From Hypomyces perniciosus (taxonomy: Eukaryota; Ascomycota; Sordariomycetes; Hypocreales; Hypocreaceae): DNA of 64,000 bases. This document shows positions 22,601 through 34,415 of the stretch, one piece after another. Within the stretch, counting starts at the first letter, position 1. Each line of letters begins with the position of its first letter. A program made the position numbers and the translations under genes. A model generated the notes under the pieces. It worked only from the letters and a program-made list of their open reading frames with translations. It was not told the origin of the DNA and did no database searches. The DNA is taken from contig SPDT01000002.1 in the NCBI GenBank assembly GCA_008477525.1, positions 496,001 through 560,000 of the forward strand. Direction: 5' to 3'.

Positions 22601-23940
22601 CGGAGGTCACAAACAGACACGAAACCATGGCACGCAGTGTTGTGTTGCACAGAGGATCGTTTCTCAACACATGGAGGCATTCATCAATAAGGGATGCTTA
22701 TGAGATTTGGCTAGGCAATCGGGCTAATTTTTATTCGAGTCCCACTTCAAGCCAAAATCAGAAAAGACTTGACGAAGAGACACTTAAAAGACTGCTGCTT
22801 GAGGAACCTTTAGACAAGGCAATGGTCACTTTTGCCCTAAAATTTGGCGAAGAGTATAAGGTTGCGGAGTTCACAACCAAAACTAGGAAGCACATTTTAC
22901 GATGGGCAATCCAACTAGGCCTCCCCGGATTGGTTGAAGACATTTGGATGCTTGAAAAGGAAAATGATGCCGAAACCGCCTTCATTCACGGCTCAGACGA
23001 AGTCTTTTGGGCCATCAACAGCAATTTCGACAATCGCGATCATGAGGAGGAATATAGTTCTGAGATGTCCGGAACCGTTACCATGGGCAATATAACTCTG
23101 CATCTGCCAAAATACGACAATGTCGAAAAATCGGTTATTATGGACATGGTGCATTTACTGATCAATGTTGCTAAGGTTCATGTTTGGCGACCACTGAATG
23201 ACCCGAACAAAAGGAGTACAGGGGACGACAAGGGGCCCGAGCAAGACTTGAGCAGGGCGGTAGAAGAAGCATGGAAGGAAAGTAAGGTCAAAAGCCATAT
23301 AATGAGTCGGTATCGAAGGTTCGGAAGTGTTCTTGCTTCTGCAGCCACCAACCCCGAGAACAGGGACATAGTGAGACTGCTCGTTGAGAAAGGACAGCTT
23401 AGCATCAATGAGCCGCTCGGATCAGGAGATCATGGCAATGCCATTGTTGCGGCTCTGTGGGGGGGAAGCACAGAGATCGTCGGCTATCTTATCGACACGT
23501 TGGTAAAACGACAAATGGGAGATATCGCTGGGGATAAAGTTCCTGAAGAGGAGGAATTGGGGGTGCCTTTGAAGGTGGGGGATTTCGGAAATATTTTGAT
23601 CGCCGCTGCGTACTGGGGAAGAAGCGACTGCGTCGATTTGATAATTGATGCCCAGCAAAAGATCTATCGTTGGATGGCGAGCAACGATGCCCGCGTCCAC
23701 TCTCCGTCATACAACCTCATGCCACAGATTCAACTACTTATCAACAGGCATGCGAAATATGGGAGATTTCAGACCGCATTGGAAGCTGCCAAGACGGAAT
23801 TCACAGTTGATCACAAGGAGTGGGCAGATTCAAGATTTGTTCATGATAAGGCAGGGGTGGTGGCCCTCTTACAAGGATGGGGAAAGAACGACGAAAAACT
23901 CCAACATACATGTGAAGATGGCCATGCGACTTGGCTGTAG
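19661..23940 (+). CDS. 1404-residue multi-span membrane protein with C-terminal ankyrin-like repeats
   Basis: Two open blocks join in frame through a 65-bp intron (exons 19661-21188 and 21254-23940; donor GTGAGT, acceptor ATAG). The N-terminus is hydrophobic (residues 5-21), with a second hydrophobic stretch at about 66-88. A conserved-looking block, RVELSSSTTKDVCELWSNGG then VFGRPKILEI, follows at about 107-147. Four more membrane spans are at about 298-320, 340-363, 423-441 and 448-467. The remaining 900 residues are soluble. From about 1198, repeats of the type NRDIVRLLVEKG, GSTEIVGYLIDTL and GRSDCVDLIIDA look like degenerate ankyrin units. I recognise the N-terminal block as one seen in uncharacterised fungal proteins and cannot give a function. 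A membrane-anchored sensor or scaffold is conceivable but is inference. Start chosen at MATFRLRLV; the frame is open from 19601. Confidence 0.75.
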
Positions 23941-24818
23941 ATACCAGAAGTCTGGACAAACAGTCCCACTCGACTGATCTCCAAGCCCTCCGCCGAGTCG
24001 GTCTTGGATCCGTCCTATAAAATCACCCCTCATACCGAAAACCTGCTCTCTCCTCTATGCCAATATGCAAGCGTAGTCCCCACACCATTACATGTGTGAT
24101 TGTCACATTCTTAGACCAAGGCATCATGTTCACCATTAACAGTATGTGTGGATAATCACACAAAACTTTCCACACACACACGCACAAACAAACAAAACTG
24201 CGAAATTTCGCCAAACCCTAGGTACTATATTCCCACTACCACTACCACCACTCTCTCGGCACTCCATCGTCCATATGTAATACCATACCACCTCCGGAAT
24301 TTGGTGGTAGTCAACATGGAGCCACGCTCACAAACGGGCCAATCATCTCCTCTGCCGGACCACACGGGCGAGGTTTCCGGGTGCGGTCACCGGACCCCAC
24401 CCCGTGGCCCGACCCCGGCTGACCCTCGAATTAGGGAGGTGAGGGGCTTCTCTCCCCCCTCCATCTTCACATCTTCAGGGCGAGTCTTTTTATACAATCC
24501 ACCTCTTCTGTCTAGCAGCAGAGGCTACTCGAGACTACCAAAGACTACTAGAGAAAGATGGAGTATGGGGAACGGGCCGGGAGGGCGAAGATGGAGGGCC
24601 AGAGACGGTGCCGAGATGCTACCTCACCTCCTATTGTGTAATGCGTACTCTGCAGATGGGTGGATGGTGGGTTGGGTGAGTGATCACGGGGAGTTTTGGG
24701 TTTTTTTAGTCTGACAACGAGAGCCGGTGTTTGATCGGCAGGTTATTATAGATGATGCTTGTCTAAAAGAAGGAGCTCGAAATCGAGTCGTACAACGTTG
24801 CTTGCAAAAAGAAACGGG

Positions 24819-24839
24819 CGCACAAAATAATTTTGTGCG
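24819..24839. repeat. Perfect inverted repeat, 10-bp arms, 1-nt centre
   Basis: Arms CGCACAAAAT and ATTTTGTGCG flank a single A. Outer GAAA and TTTC can extend the stem after a small bulge. It could be a dyad binding site or a terminator-like hairpin; no flanking gene explains it. Confidence 0.85.
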
Positions 24840-25679
24840 TTTCTGGAGAGAGTCAGAGTGAGAGTGCGAGCGAGAGAGTGGGAGCAACAGCACATGTCAG
24901 TCATAATAATCCTGCAGAATCACCTCACACAGACTGCAGCAGACTGCAGCCGGCCTAGCTGCATATTCCTGCACCTCTTCCCTTGATGCCTCGCACTATT
25001 CACCATGTAAAACCTCGCAGCAAATGGGAGGGAACCAGAAGAAAAGGACTCGATTCCTACTCGTCCATACATCCACACATACAAATCACCCACATGTACG
25101 GAGTAAACTCCGAGCGTATTTTTTTATTTCCCTCTCAGGCTCCTCCCCCCCCCTTGATGGCTCGATGGGACTCAATGCCCCTTGGGCAGCAATGCATTTT
25201 GGAGGGATGGGTGGGAGCATTGGCGATTTGCTTAGATGCGTCTAGATGCGTCAACGTGGAGGGGCATTCATTCTTTGTATTTCTAGGCACTATCGATAAG
25301 ATGCGGGGCGAAATGTAACGGAGCTGCAGCTTTCAATACTATCATAGGCGAGTCGAGAGAATAGTAGGGGTGTATATATATCTTCTGAAAGTAAAGTGTG
25401 TGTACGGAGTATATAGGCGAGAGGAGAGGGTGCGTGAGGGTTTGTCAAGGTGAGTCAAAAGAGTCTGGAACTTGTGGGATGGAATGGAGGGAGATGAGGG
25501 CGAGACAGTGAGGAATGGACTTTAAATTTCCCCTTGGTCTTGGTGGGATTCATCTCTCTGTTAGAGAGAGGGATGTCCTACTGCTTTGCTACTTCGTAAT
25601 TTTTCTGTATTTGAGACTCTACCTAGGTACTATCTAATACTACATACATACTGTTTGTTGTAAGGTGAAGAAACCTCAC

Positions 25680-25681
<2 letters not shown>

Positions 25682-25713
<32 letters not shown>
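25682..25713 (+). repeat. (CA)n microsatellite
   Basis: About 16 AC/CA dinucleotide units without interruption, in non-coding sequence. Confidence 0.95.
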
Positions 25714-25715
<2 letters not shown>

Positions 25716-25970
25716 CACCAGTCACAAGCAAAAAGTGCGCGCAGATTTGTGCATGTTCTCCCAGTCCCAGTATTATTAACTCGCGCCAAATCTTGGTATA
25801 ATGTCATAACTAATCATACATATGCTTTCATGCCCGGCATCATTTGCCTCGTCTTGTACAAACCAAAATCCCATCGCTCCGCTTCTCATGTAAATTCCCA
25901 AGACATTCCATTCCGTAAAACAAAAGAAATCCGCTGTGCCTTTTTTTCGTGGGTTCTGTGTTTCCCCCTC

Positions 25971-25990
25971 TTTCTTTCTTTCTTTCTTTC
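25971..25990 (+). repeat. (TTTC)5 microsatellite
   Basis: Five tetranucleotide units followed by a run of C, in the 3' flank of the minus-strand coiled-coil gene. Confidence 0.9.
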
Positions 25991-26105
25991 CCCCCCAAAA
26001 TCCAGCCATAGTAATAGTAGTATCGTAATACAAGAATGACAAAAGAGATGGTAGTAGACAAATCAAACAGTCAAACAGTCAAACAAAGGAAACAAAGGAA
26101 ACAAA

Positions 26106-27200
26106 TCACTCCCAGCGGTACACACCATCATCGTAGAGAACGCGGTGGCGCCGGCTTCCTGGGCCAACTGTAGCCCGTCGTCGCGGCATCATGCGCTCGG
26201 CCAGACGCTGGCGCTGAGCCTCTTCCTCCTCGCGCTCCTGCTTGCGAGCCAATCTGCGTGCCTTGTCCTCTCGTCGCTCCTCTTCAACGCTCAAGCGCTT
26301 AACACCATCCACTAGCTGAGCCTCGGCATCGTATGTGCCGACGTTGGCGACAGTGGAGGAGAAGGATGAGGCGCGGAGAGGAGCGGGAGGGACGGGAACG
26401 GCAGGGCGCTTGTTGATTTCGGCATTGGCTTTGGCGATGCGGAGGCGGATGCGGCGTTGGCGGTCTTCGTCCTCTTCACGCTGCTTCTCTGCGCGTCGGT
26501 CCTCGCGTTCGCGGCGGCGGCGGCGAGCCTCTTCCTCCTCAGCACGGCTGTCACGCGAGCTGGCGGAGGATTGGCGCTCATGTTTGTGCGAGGATCGGCT
26601 CGAGGGAGAGGTTTCGACGACCTCGATCTGGATGCGAGGCCGCTCTACACGAGGCCGCTCATCCACGATGATGGGTCGTCGGGAGAAGCTGGCGGCCGAT
26701 TCGCGAGGTGAGGAGCCGTAGGGGCTGGAGGTGGCATTGGCATTGGGAGAGGATGGCGCGGTGCTGGGGAAGTTGAAGGCCTGGGGAGGAGTTCGTGGTG
26801 TAGGCGGGCCTTCGACCAAGACGATGCGCTCGCGCCGTGAAGGGCCGTCGCGGCGGTTCAGATCAATGACCCTCTGTCCATTGATGTAGACGCCAGCAGA
26901 GCGGCGCCGTGAGCTGGAGTTGCTGTGGTGGGATCGGTCGGAGTCGTCACCAGAGCGGTAGTTGGGTGTGTTGGATCGCGGAGTGTAAGTCGGCGTAGGC
27001 GGGAACTGAGTGAGGAACGGAGAGTTTGGCGAAGCACCAGTGGCACCATCGGTATACTGGACCAACTGGTGAGGGTGCTGGAAGACGACGTTGTTGGAGC
27101 AGACCTGGCCGTGGCGAGAAGCAGGGCAGAGCGCGGGCTGGTGAGACTGTTCCTTGCGGCCGTCAGGGTAGACGTAGGTGTAGACGTTGGTGGTGCACAT
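26106..27200 (-). CDS. Arg/Ser-rich coiled-coil protein with conserved MCTT-YTYVYPDG N-terminus
   Basis: A single-exon gene of 364 residues. The first 50 residues contain six cysteines or histidines and begin MCTTNVYTYVYPDGRKEQ, a pattern I recognise from uncharacterised proteins conserved across Pezizomycotina. The next 150 residues are disordered and rich in Ser, Pro and Arg, including serine-arginine runs such as SSSRRRSAG. Residues about 215-340 are a long, highly charged helix of Arg/Glu, probably coiled coil, with a run of four glutamates. The C-terminus ends YDDGVYRWE. No enzyme motif is present. The function is unknown. The unusually long upstream spacer hints at complex transcriptional control, as is common for fungal regulatory genes. 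Confidence 0.75.
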   Translation of the reverse strand: MCTTNVYTYVYPDGRKEQSHQPALCPASRHGQVCSNNVVFQHPHQLVQYTDGATGASPNSPFLTQFPPTPTYTPRSNTPNYRSGDDSDRSHHSNSSSRRRSAGVYINGQRVIDLNRRDGPSRRERIVLVEGPPTPRTPPQAFNFPSTAPSSPNANATSSPYGSSPRESAASFSRRPIIVDERPRVERPRIQIEVVETSPSSRSSHKHERQSSASSRDSRAEEEEARRRRREREDRRAEKQREEDEDRQRRIRLRIAKANAEINKRPAVPVPPAPLRASSFSSTVANVGTYDAEAQLVDGVKRLSVEEERREDKARRLARKQEREEEEAQRQRLAERMMPRRRATVGPGSRRHRVLYDDGVYRWE

Positions 27201-30200
27201 TGTGTCGGTGTTGAAGCGTATGAGAGAGTGCGCTTCGTACTCAATAGAAGAGGTGGTGGTGGTTGAGGGTCGCGGACTTGGACGAGATGTCCTTGCGATG
27301 TCAAGTTTGGAGTTGCGCGTCTGCTGTCAAGGGTTTATAAGTGGTCGACAACAGCGGTGAAGTTGTTCAATGGTCGAGTAGCGGTAAGTGGAAATTGTTT
27401 GCCAAGGTTGTTGAGTCGATGAGTTGTCAAGAGAAGACAAGACAGGGTCTGGTGGAGGAGGGATCAAGACTTTTTGTAAGTCGAGTCTAGTTGGATAGAT
27501 TGCTGTCGAATGATCAATCCTCTTTGGATCAGGGCTTGTCAAATATGAGTAATGAGTAAGACTAGTAATAGTCGAAATAGTAGTAGAATCTTTGTGGAGA
27601 TGGATGTGAGTGTCGCTGCCTGGAAAATTGGTTCGAAGGGTGAGGGCGCATCATGGGATTTATAAACGAGTTTAAAGAATGGATGAGTGTGTGAAATGTT
27701 AGCACGAACAAGGGCCTCTGGCTGGTGGTCGAGATGGTGGTGGCCGTTTCTGCGTCTCCTCCGTCAGTGTCTCACACGCCCCCTCCTCCAAGTTTGTGGA
27801 TGGCTGCTATGTCTGACCCCTGTCGACTTTCCCGTCTGCCTGCCAGGGCTGCCTCGCTCACTCTTCTCCCACTGGTCTCTGGGTCCCCTAGCGAGCTACT
27901 TGCGAGGCAACCAAGCCTGCCGATGACTCCCCATGTCTGTGTGGGGAGGGTATGCAGACACAAAGGCCCAATAGCATAGCGGCTGAGTCCATCAGCCACG
28001 GCCGTGACCACCAGTCTCTCAACCTAGCGACCAGCCAAAAGAGGATGGAGACACTGAGAGGGAGGGTGTGGGTGTAGACGAAGACTTGCCCTTGCGTTCG
28101 CGCGCTCCAAAAGAGTCAGTCCATTTTGGAGGAAACCCGCGATAATGGGCGACGGTCGCCCAAAATGGCCTCTATCGCTAGGGTGAGAGAGTGAGGGAGC
28201 CAAGGACTCACTCGCTCTGCGGTCCAGAACAGCCACAGTTTTGCGAAACAGGCTCCCAAACTCTGTCTGTCTCCTGGGCCTCGGAGTACGCGGCCAGGCG
28301 ATGAAAATAGAAAAAGGGAGATGTTTTCGTCTGTTAAACACGTTCTGTTGGCCAGATCTACGAGGCCAGGAGAGACATGACAGGAGACATGACAGGTGGG
28401 ACGCAGGATAAGACGCAGTAATAAGCAGCAGCAGCTTTTGGCGCTGTGCTGGGCGACAAATCAAACAGGTCGGTCTTCTCCATGGCGACCGACTCTCGAT
28501 CCAACCAACGGCAACTTCTCTCATCTTGGCTCGCCGGAATGCAGAGCATGATCGGATCGCACACTGACTCATTTTCTGTCTCTCTCCAGACCAGGGTGGT
28601 GGTGGGCGGTGCCCTAAACGGGAGTGGGTTGATTGATTCACCCTGTCAGACAGGCTTAAGCTCGGACTCTGGGAGTGAGAGAACGCGAGAGAGCGCGAGA
28701 AACCTGCGAGAAACCTTCGAGTCCTACGGAAGCGGGAGGGAGGGAGCCATTCAGGAAACGGGAGGCCACGGAAAGCAGGGGCTTCGGTCCGCATTTGGTG
28801 TCTTGGAACGGATGTATTGTTAGTGAAATGGCTGGGCGGCCCATAGTTTTCACTAACATACAGACTCAGCCCACCTTCACCCATGCTTAAGAATGCTCCA
28901 GCTGCAAGGGCAGGACAGGCCAGTGGTTCAGCCCACTTGGGGCTGTGTTGCCTGGCCATGAAGTCCACAAACCACGATCAGCGATGGTTTGCGCCACAGC
29001 ACAGCACTAATACTATTTGCTTGTAGGAATTCTCCGGCCAAAATGGGTCTGGCTATCAGTGATTGATAGGTCTGGCCGCTGTCACTGCCTCCTTTTGAGG
29101 CTCTTCATCGTGGCTGATTCACTCCATCCCCTTCTGGCTTCCGTTGAAAACCGCTGCCGATGATCCCCTTTCATGACGCTACTGGTACGGAGAATATCGA
29201 CAACGAACAGTGTTTTTTGCTTTACGTCTTCTCCAGTCCAAGCTGTACGACATGATAGTAGTCATAGGTATTGTTACGTGCCGAGCTAAAGCAAGTCATG
29301 AGACTTGCCCTACTTGACATATCCCGTCCGTCCAGACACCACCCACCATTTCGCACTTACACGCCCCATCCCGATGACGGAATTCCAGACAGCAAGAAAT
29401 ATCCATGTCTGCCTACATCTACATAGTACATACGAAGTAGCACATCGTACTCTGCACAAAGTCCTAGTCTAGTCGTCTAGCATCTCTCGGCAAGCCCAAG
29501 AGGCGAAAGCGGTGCCGGGTAGTCCGATTTCTGCTCTCTGCACGAGTCTCACCGTGGTGACGCATCATCCATATCCCATTCTATCCTCATGACTTGCTGC
29601 CCACTCATTGTCGACCAGCCATTGACGTCGAAGGCCAAGGCTGTCGCAAATAGTCTCATTGGTTCGTGGCCGCCACCGTACAGAAACGGACGACTAGCAA
29701 GATGGGCGCATCTTAGCAGCCTGGATTGAGATATGAGGACGTGTCCATTTTGTGGTTTCCGTTAGGAAAAGGAATTGCTACGTAAGTTTGTGTACGCATG
29801 CAATACGTACATCATCTATCTATAGCCCTGATTTGCAGATTCGAGCTCTGGTTGGTCGCCTTTCGCCTTATCTACTACATGCCTTACTACTTCATAGTAC
29901 CTCGTAGATGAAGCATGTAAAAATAGGTGATATTACCCTGTAGCGAAAATGAGGTGTCCAGAATGTCTAAAAATGGCTCCATCACCTTCACCTCTGTACA
30001 ACCTTTCTATCCTAAAAAAAAATCGCTCTGCCTCCTTCATATTAATGTCAGCACATTTTTTTCTTGGCTCTATTTCTTTGACAGCTGTCTATCCTCTGCT
30101 ATTCTAATGACTACTTTATCCATCCATCCATCTTCATGATATGTGGCGTGCGGCGGAAATGCGTCCCTGAAACGGCCCCCAAAGAACCATCAATCACCAC

Positions 30201-31928
30201 GAATGGCGGCCTCCAGGATTCACCCAAGCGCATCAAGTGGCGTCCCCAATACGAAGCCAAACGAAGCAGATGGAAAATAGAAACTGGATATAATTATTGT
30301 ATCTCTAATAATAATTTTTTTTTGCCAAGCGATGGTGTCGTTGTCGAAGGTGTTGGAACTTTTTGAACTTATGCGACTGTTTCATGGCATGAAGCTGCAT
30401 GAAGCTGCATGAAGCTGCATGGTGTCAGTGGTGTGATCCCCCTGCTGCAACAAAAGGCGCTCTTGATTTGCCGACTCTTGCCTCTGGACGAAGGAGTAAT
30501 AAGACGATTAGTCTTTTGGATCATGTTCATCATTGATCCATCAATGCAAGACGGACGGGACGAGACGGGAGGGGTGGCTGTGTCATTCAAGGCGAGCCAG
30601 TTTCGACGCTTTCACTCCCCCTCCACTATTATCAATTTATCATTGCCCATTCAAGCCATTGTCCATTTTCCAGACTCCATACCAGAAGGGACTAGAACGA
30701 AACTAGTATTCAGAGTCAGCCCTGTCGGCCATTCTCTCTTAATGGACTCACCTGACCATCACGACTTTTACGCGCCAGCGCGGCCAATGACTTCTCCTAC
30801 GTCACCGAAAGTGGTAATTTGTTTGAGTTCCCAGTACGTCGTACTAATGAAGAAATTTCCTGCTTGTCTCACTTTGTCTTTGTCCCGCCTGCCCCAAGAA
30901 TTTTCCTATCTTGGTCTGCCATTTGCGGAGGTCTTACTCCGTATAGATGTCTCGGTTGGACAAAGTGTTTGTGTGGCTCGAGTGTCAGTGGTTTCCGTTT
31001 CCCTGGGACGGTCTATCGAGACCCGAGGCATTTTTTTTTCTCTTGACGCGCCCGCGTCCACAGACATGAATGCTTCGCCCACCTCTGAGACGCAGGCGGC
31101 CGCATTTTAGGTCATGTTGAATTGTGATATCTTACTCGATATTTTAAACGCTAAAGCATCGCTTTCAAAAAATTTCTTCTCCATTTTCCATTTCATGTTG
31201 TTGACCCGCAATGTCGACCAAAATGTTGTTGGTTCAACTCTTTGACTCTGTTGGCTGAGAGGAAACGCGCTCTCTTTAGTCCCACACGTGTTTCCCATCA
31301 TGAAGGCTTACTTTCTCAACGCGCCAATGGTTTGAAATGATGACGAAATAACCTTGGCCTCCTCTTTGCTGACCATCTTCGCCCCTGACCCGACAGAACG
31401 GATTGCCGCTTCAGCTGCCTTGGCTCCGGGGTCCAGTCTCAGGGCCTCGGGGAGAACCTCATCCAGTTATATCCTCATCGCATCACATGATCTCGGCGCG
31501 TACGGTTTCTGCCGACATTGCTTCCTATTATTATCGAACCGAGTGGATTCAGTACATATCGCTAGCATTTTTGCGGTCAATGTATGAGATGAGACAGATG
31601 CTCTTGACTGATTCGCAGGGTTAGCGCCGTGCCCACATCAAGATATTGAGCCGATGAACTTGATGGGGACAGATCCTGAAACACGGTATCAATGCTCGCG
31701 AACTGAGGGAAATGCGCGAGGGAGGCTCTGCTTCATGAATTAGACAGGCCTAGCATGTCACCTCTTCATCCCATCTGAATGGATGATTGAGGAAGCACTT
31801 AGCCGGAGCAGTACCCAAGCTCCTTATCAAAGTTGCATCACTATTGAATCATAAGTATCAACTATTCCTCTTTGCCAAAATAAAGGATATACATTCATCT
31901 AGGTCGTGCCGCGCCACCCTTTGCTTGC
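27201..31928. other. 4.7-kb spacer, probably long promoter/5' UTR
   Basis: No supported gene in 4.7 kb. Frames of 314 codons (minus, 28024-28968) and 233 codons (plus, 30409-31110) are overlapped by other frames, lack domains and have unbiased composition, so I treat them as chance. It contains a 10-bp tandem repeat at 30388-30420, purine-rich runs around 28670-28740, and elements at 29431 and 30935. Most of it lies upstream of the minus-strand gene starting at 27200. Confidence 0.45.
30388..30420 (+). repeat. 10-bp tandem repeat
   Basis: The unit GAAGCTGCAT is repeated three times exactly, preceded by a partial unit (CAT). It is intergenic. Confidence 0.9.
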
Positions 31929-34415
31929 TCAAAGTCCGCTATCAAAATGTCCACCTGGAGGCAACACCAAGTTGACACACTTGACAGGTTTCCCATTTGC
32001 CCCTATCCAACCACCCCGATCAACACCTTGCCCACCTATCCTATTCCCCCACCAGTCTACTCGGATATTCCACTTCTGCAGTGCAAAGAAAATGACCAAA
32101 CCCGCCATCCCTATACCTGCCATGAATGAGCTCGTCAAGACATAGGCGTATCGCTCCCACCATGCTTTGTACCGCCTCTTGACATAGAAGTTGAAGAACA
32201 CCGCGAGGTAGAGCATGCCCTGCATATAGCTCCAGTTAAACGGCGCCCAACCCAACGGTCCAGCCAGGAAAATGGGGATGTTGACATTGCGCCATAGGGA
32301 TTTGGGCCAACGCCTGGCAGCAAAGTATACCGCAACGGGGAGGATGATACCAAGCGGGATGAAGTACGTGATGGTTCGGTATGGGCCACCTGGTCCGAAG
32401 AGTCGACGGGGTCCAACAACTCCCCACAGGACGGAGGACATGAAGTAGCTGTGTGTAAAAGGGCATGTGAAGCGTTCCGCTTGGTTGTCGGCACAGATGT
32501 TTTTGACATTCTCGAGAACCCAGTGGTTTACTCCAAAGGCTACAAAGGCAGCGAGGAACGTAGCATATACTTGGGCTGTGAAGGCCCATCGCGGTGGGAT
32601 CTTGGCATAATGTGCCATTTTGAGGTCGGCGACGAAGTTGAGTGATTGGGAGGTGGACATATAGCTGTACATTTTAAAGATCATGTTGGGGATTGTTTTG
32701 CCCTCGAGGGCATAGCCACCTATGACAACAGCTAGGATACTCGTCGGTAACTCGACGTTTGTTATTGCTGCCAGCATGCCGATTGGGATCTGAAGAATAA
32801 CAGTAAATAGGATGGCAAGGACGATGCCCCAGATGGGCATCTCTGTTGGCCAGACCGTGGCGGATATGCAAGCGAGGACGAATGATGCGAGCAAAACAGC
32901 GAGGTACCACCAATGTGGGCACTCGGGGTAAGCTCCCATGAGGCGATTGTGGATGTCTTTGAACTCCTCGGAGCGCTTCTTGCCAGCCCAGATGGATTTC
33001 ACGCCGGATACAATTTCTTTGCGATACCAAAGAACCATGTGAACTGGCACTGCGACGTAGAGTGTCATAAAGGTTGCGAGTTTGAGGGTCTGTGTCGCGG
33101 AAAGCCGGGGAATGCTGTAGGACAGATATCTTTCCTCGTTAATTGTCATGTTGTCATTGAGAATCCGACGGACGTCATACAGCTTAGCCGTGTTGTCGTA
33201 CACTTTGTTGGAGTTGATAGGGAGGTACCCCGTCTGCCAGAGATTCTTAAAGTACACAATCGGCGCTACCATGAAGCCCATGAGCGCCATTCCAGCGGCG
33301 TAGTTCAGCATCGTGAACAATGGAGTGACGATCGGGTCGCCATAGTGTGTCGAGATGTTCCAGTCCAGCGACGGGAGCGGGTTCAGACCCAGGCCACATG
33401 TGCTACCCGCGATGATGGCAAGTTTGACATTGCCGGGGGATATCCAAGTGGGCCAGTTGAACAGAGCGGTGGCCTCAAAGAGGTAGTTGGGGACCCAATA
33501 CCATATGAACATAGCGCAGAAGGAAACCATGAAGAAGCGATATCGTGAAATGGTCCAACCGTTCACGGCCTCTTGGGAATCCTTGTCATCGTCTTTGTGG
33601 AGGGCTTTGGCGAGGGCGATGTTGGCTAAAGGACGCTGCCAGATCATCGAGGGAGGATACACAAGAAACCTTCTTGTTATACCAGCGCAGCCATAGCCCA
33701 GCATCTGAGTGGAGATGAGCGTGGTGATCTGCCACGGAATGCTGTTGGATAGTATTTTCTCATTGTAGAACATATCCAACTTGAGGACCTGGATAATGCC
33801 CACGATGTAAGCGCCATGGGCATGCCCTCCAAAGGCAACATTTGCCATCATGGCGATGAGGAGATGTTCCTTTTGGTTGAATGGTCCGGGATTGAGGGAA
33901 AACTGCCACCGCCAAAGTTTAAACGTCCGGGTTGGCAGCCATTTTGCGAAGAGAACGCCGAGAGGAGTGGACAGCAGTTGGATAACATATGTTGATACGT
34001 GAATAGCCGGCATGCGAAGGGAGAAAAACTGCTGCATCGCCGTCCCTACGACAGTAAAGAGTGTTCCGATGACGAAGACCCTGAATGTTCCGACAGGCAG
34101 TGTCGGGTCGTCAGTTGGGTCTACGACAGCGCGTACTTCAGGATAAGCCGAGTCATTAAGAGCAAAGTCCTTTTGCTCCTCAAAGTCGTCAACGAGTGAG
34201 CGCGCAAGCTCGGGATCTATGTGGGATCCATCATTTTGCTTCTCAAGGAACTCGCGCGCGCGTGTCAGGATGTCCTGAGGGAAGTTCTGGTCCAGCTCAT
34301 GGTCTTGGAGAAGTTGCTTAAGGGCTGCTACCAAGTTTTCATCGACTCCAAGATCTGATGAGTTTCCACTTTCTTTCTTATCAAGAGTGGCATCACCCAT
34401 GTTTACCTGAGCCAT
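31929..34415 (-). CDS. OPT-family oligopeptide transporter
   Basis: Proton-coupled importer of small peptides (tetra- or pentapeptides, or related compounds such as glutathione) in the plasma membrane, 828 residues, one exon. A 130-residue cytosolic N-terminus precedes about 14 to 16 membrane spans. The family signature NPGPFNQKEHLLIAMMANVA is present, followed by FGGHAHGAYIVGIIQVL. Other hallmarks are SLDWNISTHYGDPI in the middle and a C-terminal KWNIRVDWWGN segment. The frame is open to 34514 with an upstream ATG, but the ATG at 34415 (MAQVNMGDATLDKK) looks more like the family start; both remain possible. It heads a run of three minus-strand genes that includes a second importer-type protein. 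Confidence 0.93.
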   Translation of the reverse strand: MAQVNMGDATLDKKESGNSSDLGVDENLVAALKQLLQDHELDQNFPQDILTRAREFLEKQNDGSHIDPELARSLVDDFEEQKDFALNDSAYPEVRAVVDPTDDPTLPVGTFRVFVIGTLFTVVGTAMQQFFSLRMPAIHVSTYVIQLLSTPLGVLFAKWLPTRTFKLWRWQFSLNPGPFNQKEHLLIAMMANVAFGGHAHGAYIVGIIQVLKLDMFYNEKILSNSIPWQITTLISTQMLGYGCAGITRRFLVYPPSMIWQRPLANIALAKALHKDDDKDSQEAVNGWTISRYRFFMVSFCAMFIWYWVPNYLFEATALFNWPTWISPGNVKLAIIAGSTCGLGLNPLPSLDWNISTHYGDPIVTPLFTMLNYAAGMALMGFMVAPIVYFKNLWQTGYLPINSNKVYDNTAKLYDVRRILNDNMTINEERYLSYSIPRLSATQTLKLATFMTLYVAVPVHMVLWYRKEIVSGVKSIWAGKKRSEEFKDIHNRLMGAYPECPHWWYLAVLLASFVLACISATVWPTEMPIWGIVLAILFTVILQIPIGMLAAITNVELPTSILAVVIGGYALEGKTIPNMIFKMYSYMSTSQSLNFVADLKMAHYAKIPPRWAFTAQVYATFLAAFVAFGVNHWVLENVKNICADNQAERFTCPFTHSYFMSSVLWGVVGPRRLFGPGGPYRTITYFIPLGIILPVAVYFAARRWPKSLWRNVNIPIFLAGPLGWAPFNWSYMQGMLYLAVFFNFYVKRRYKAWWERYAYVLTSSFMAGIGMAGLVIFFALQKWNIRVDWWGNRIGGQGVDRGGWIGANGKPVKCVNLVLPPGGHFDSGL

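Larger units (their letters stand above)
23941..26105. other. Long spacer with microsatellites and a hairpin
   Basis: No supported gene; small frames are low in complexity. It contains a 10-bp-arm perfect inverted repeat (24819-24839), a CA microsatellite (25682-25713), a TTTC tract (25971-25990), and copies of the recurrent element at 25097, 25403 and 25590. The right part is probably the 3' UTR of the minus-strand gene beginning at 27200. Confidence 0.5.

Noticed and set aside
28024..28968. 314-codon open frame on the minus strand
   Set aside because: It has no recognisable domain, uneven composition and overlapping frames in several phases; it looks like a chance frame in GC-rich spacer.
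30409..31110. 233-codon open frame on the plus strand
   Set aside because: It begins in a tandem repeat, lacks any domain and has overlapping frames; not supported.
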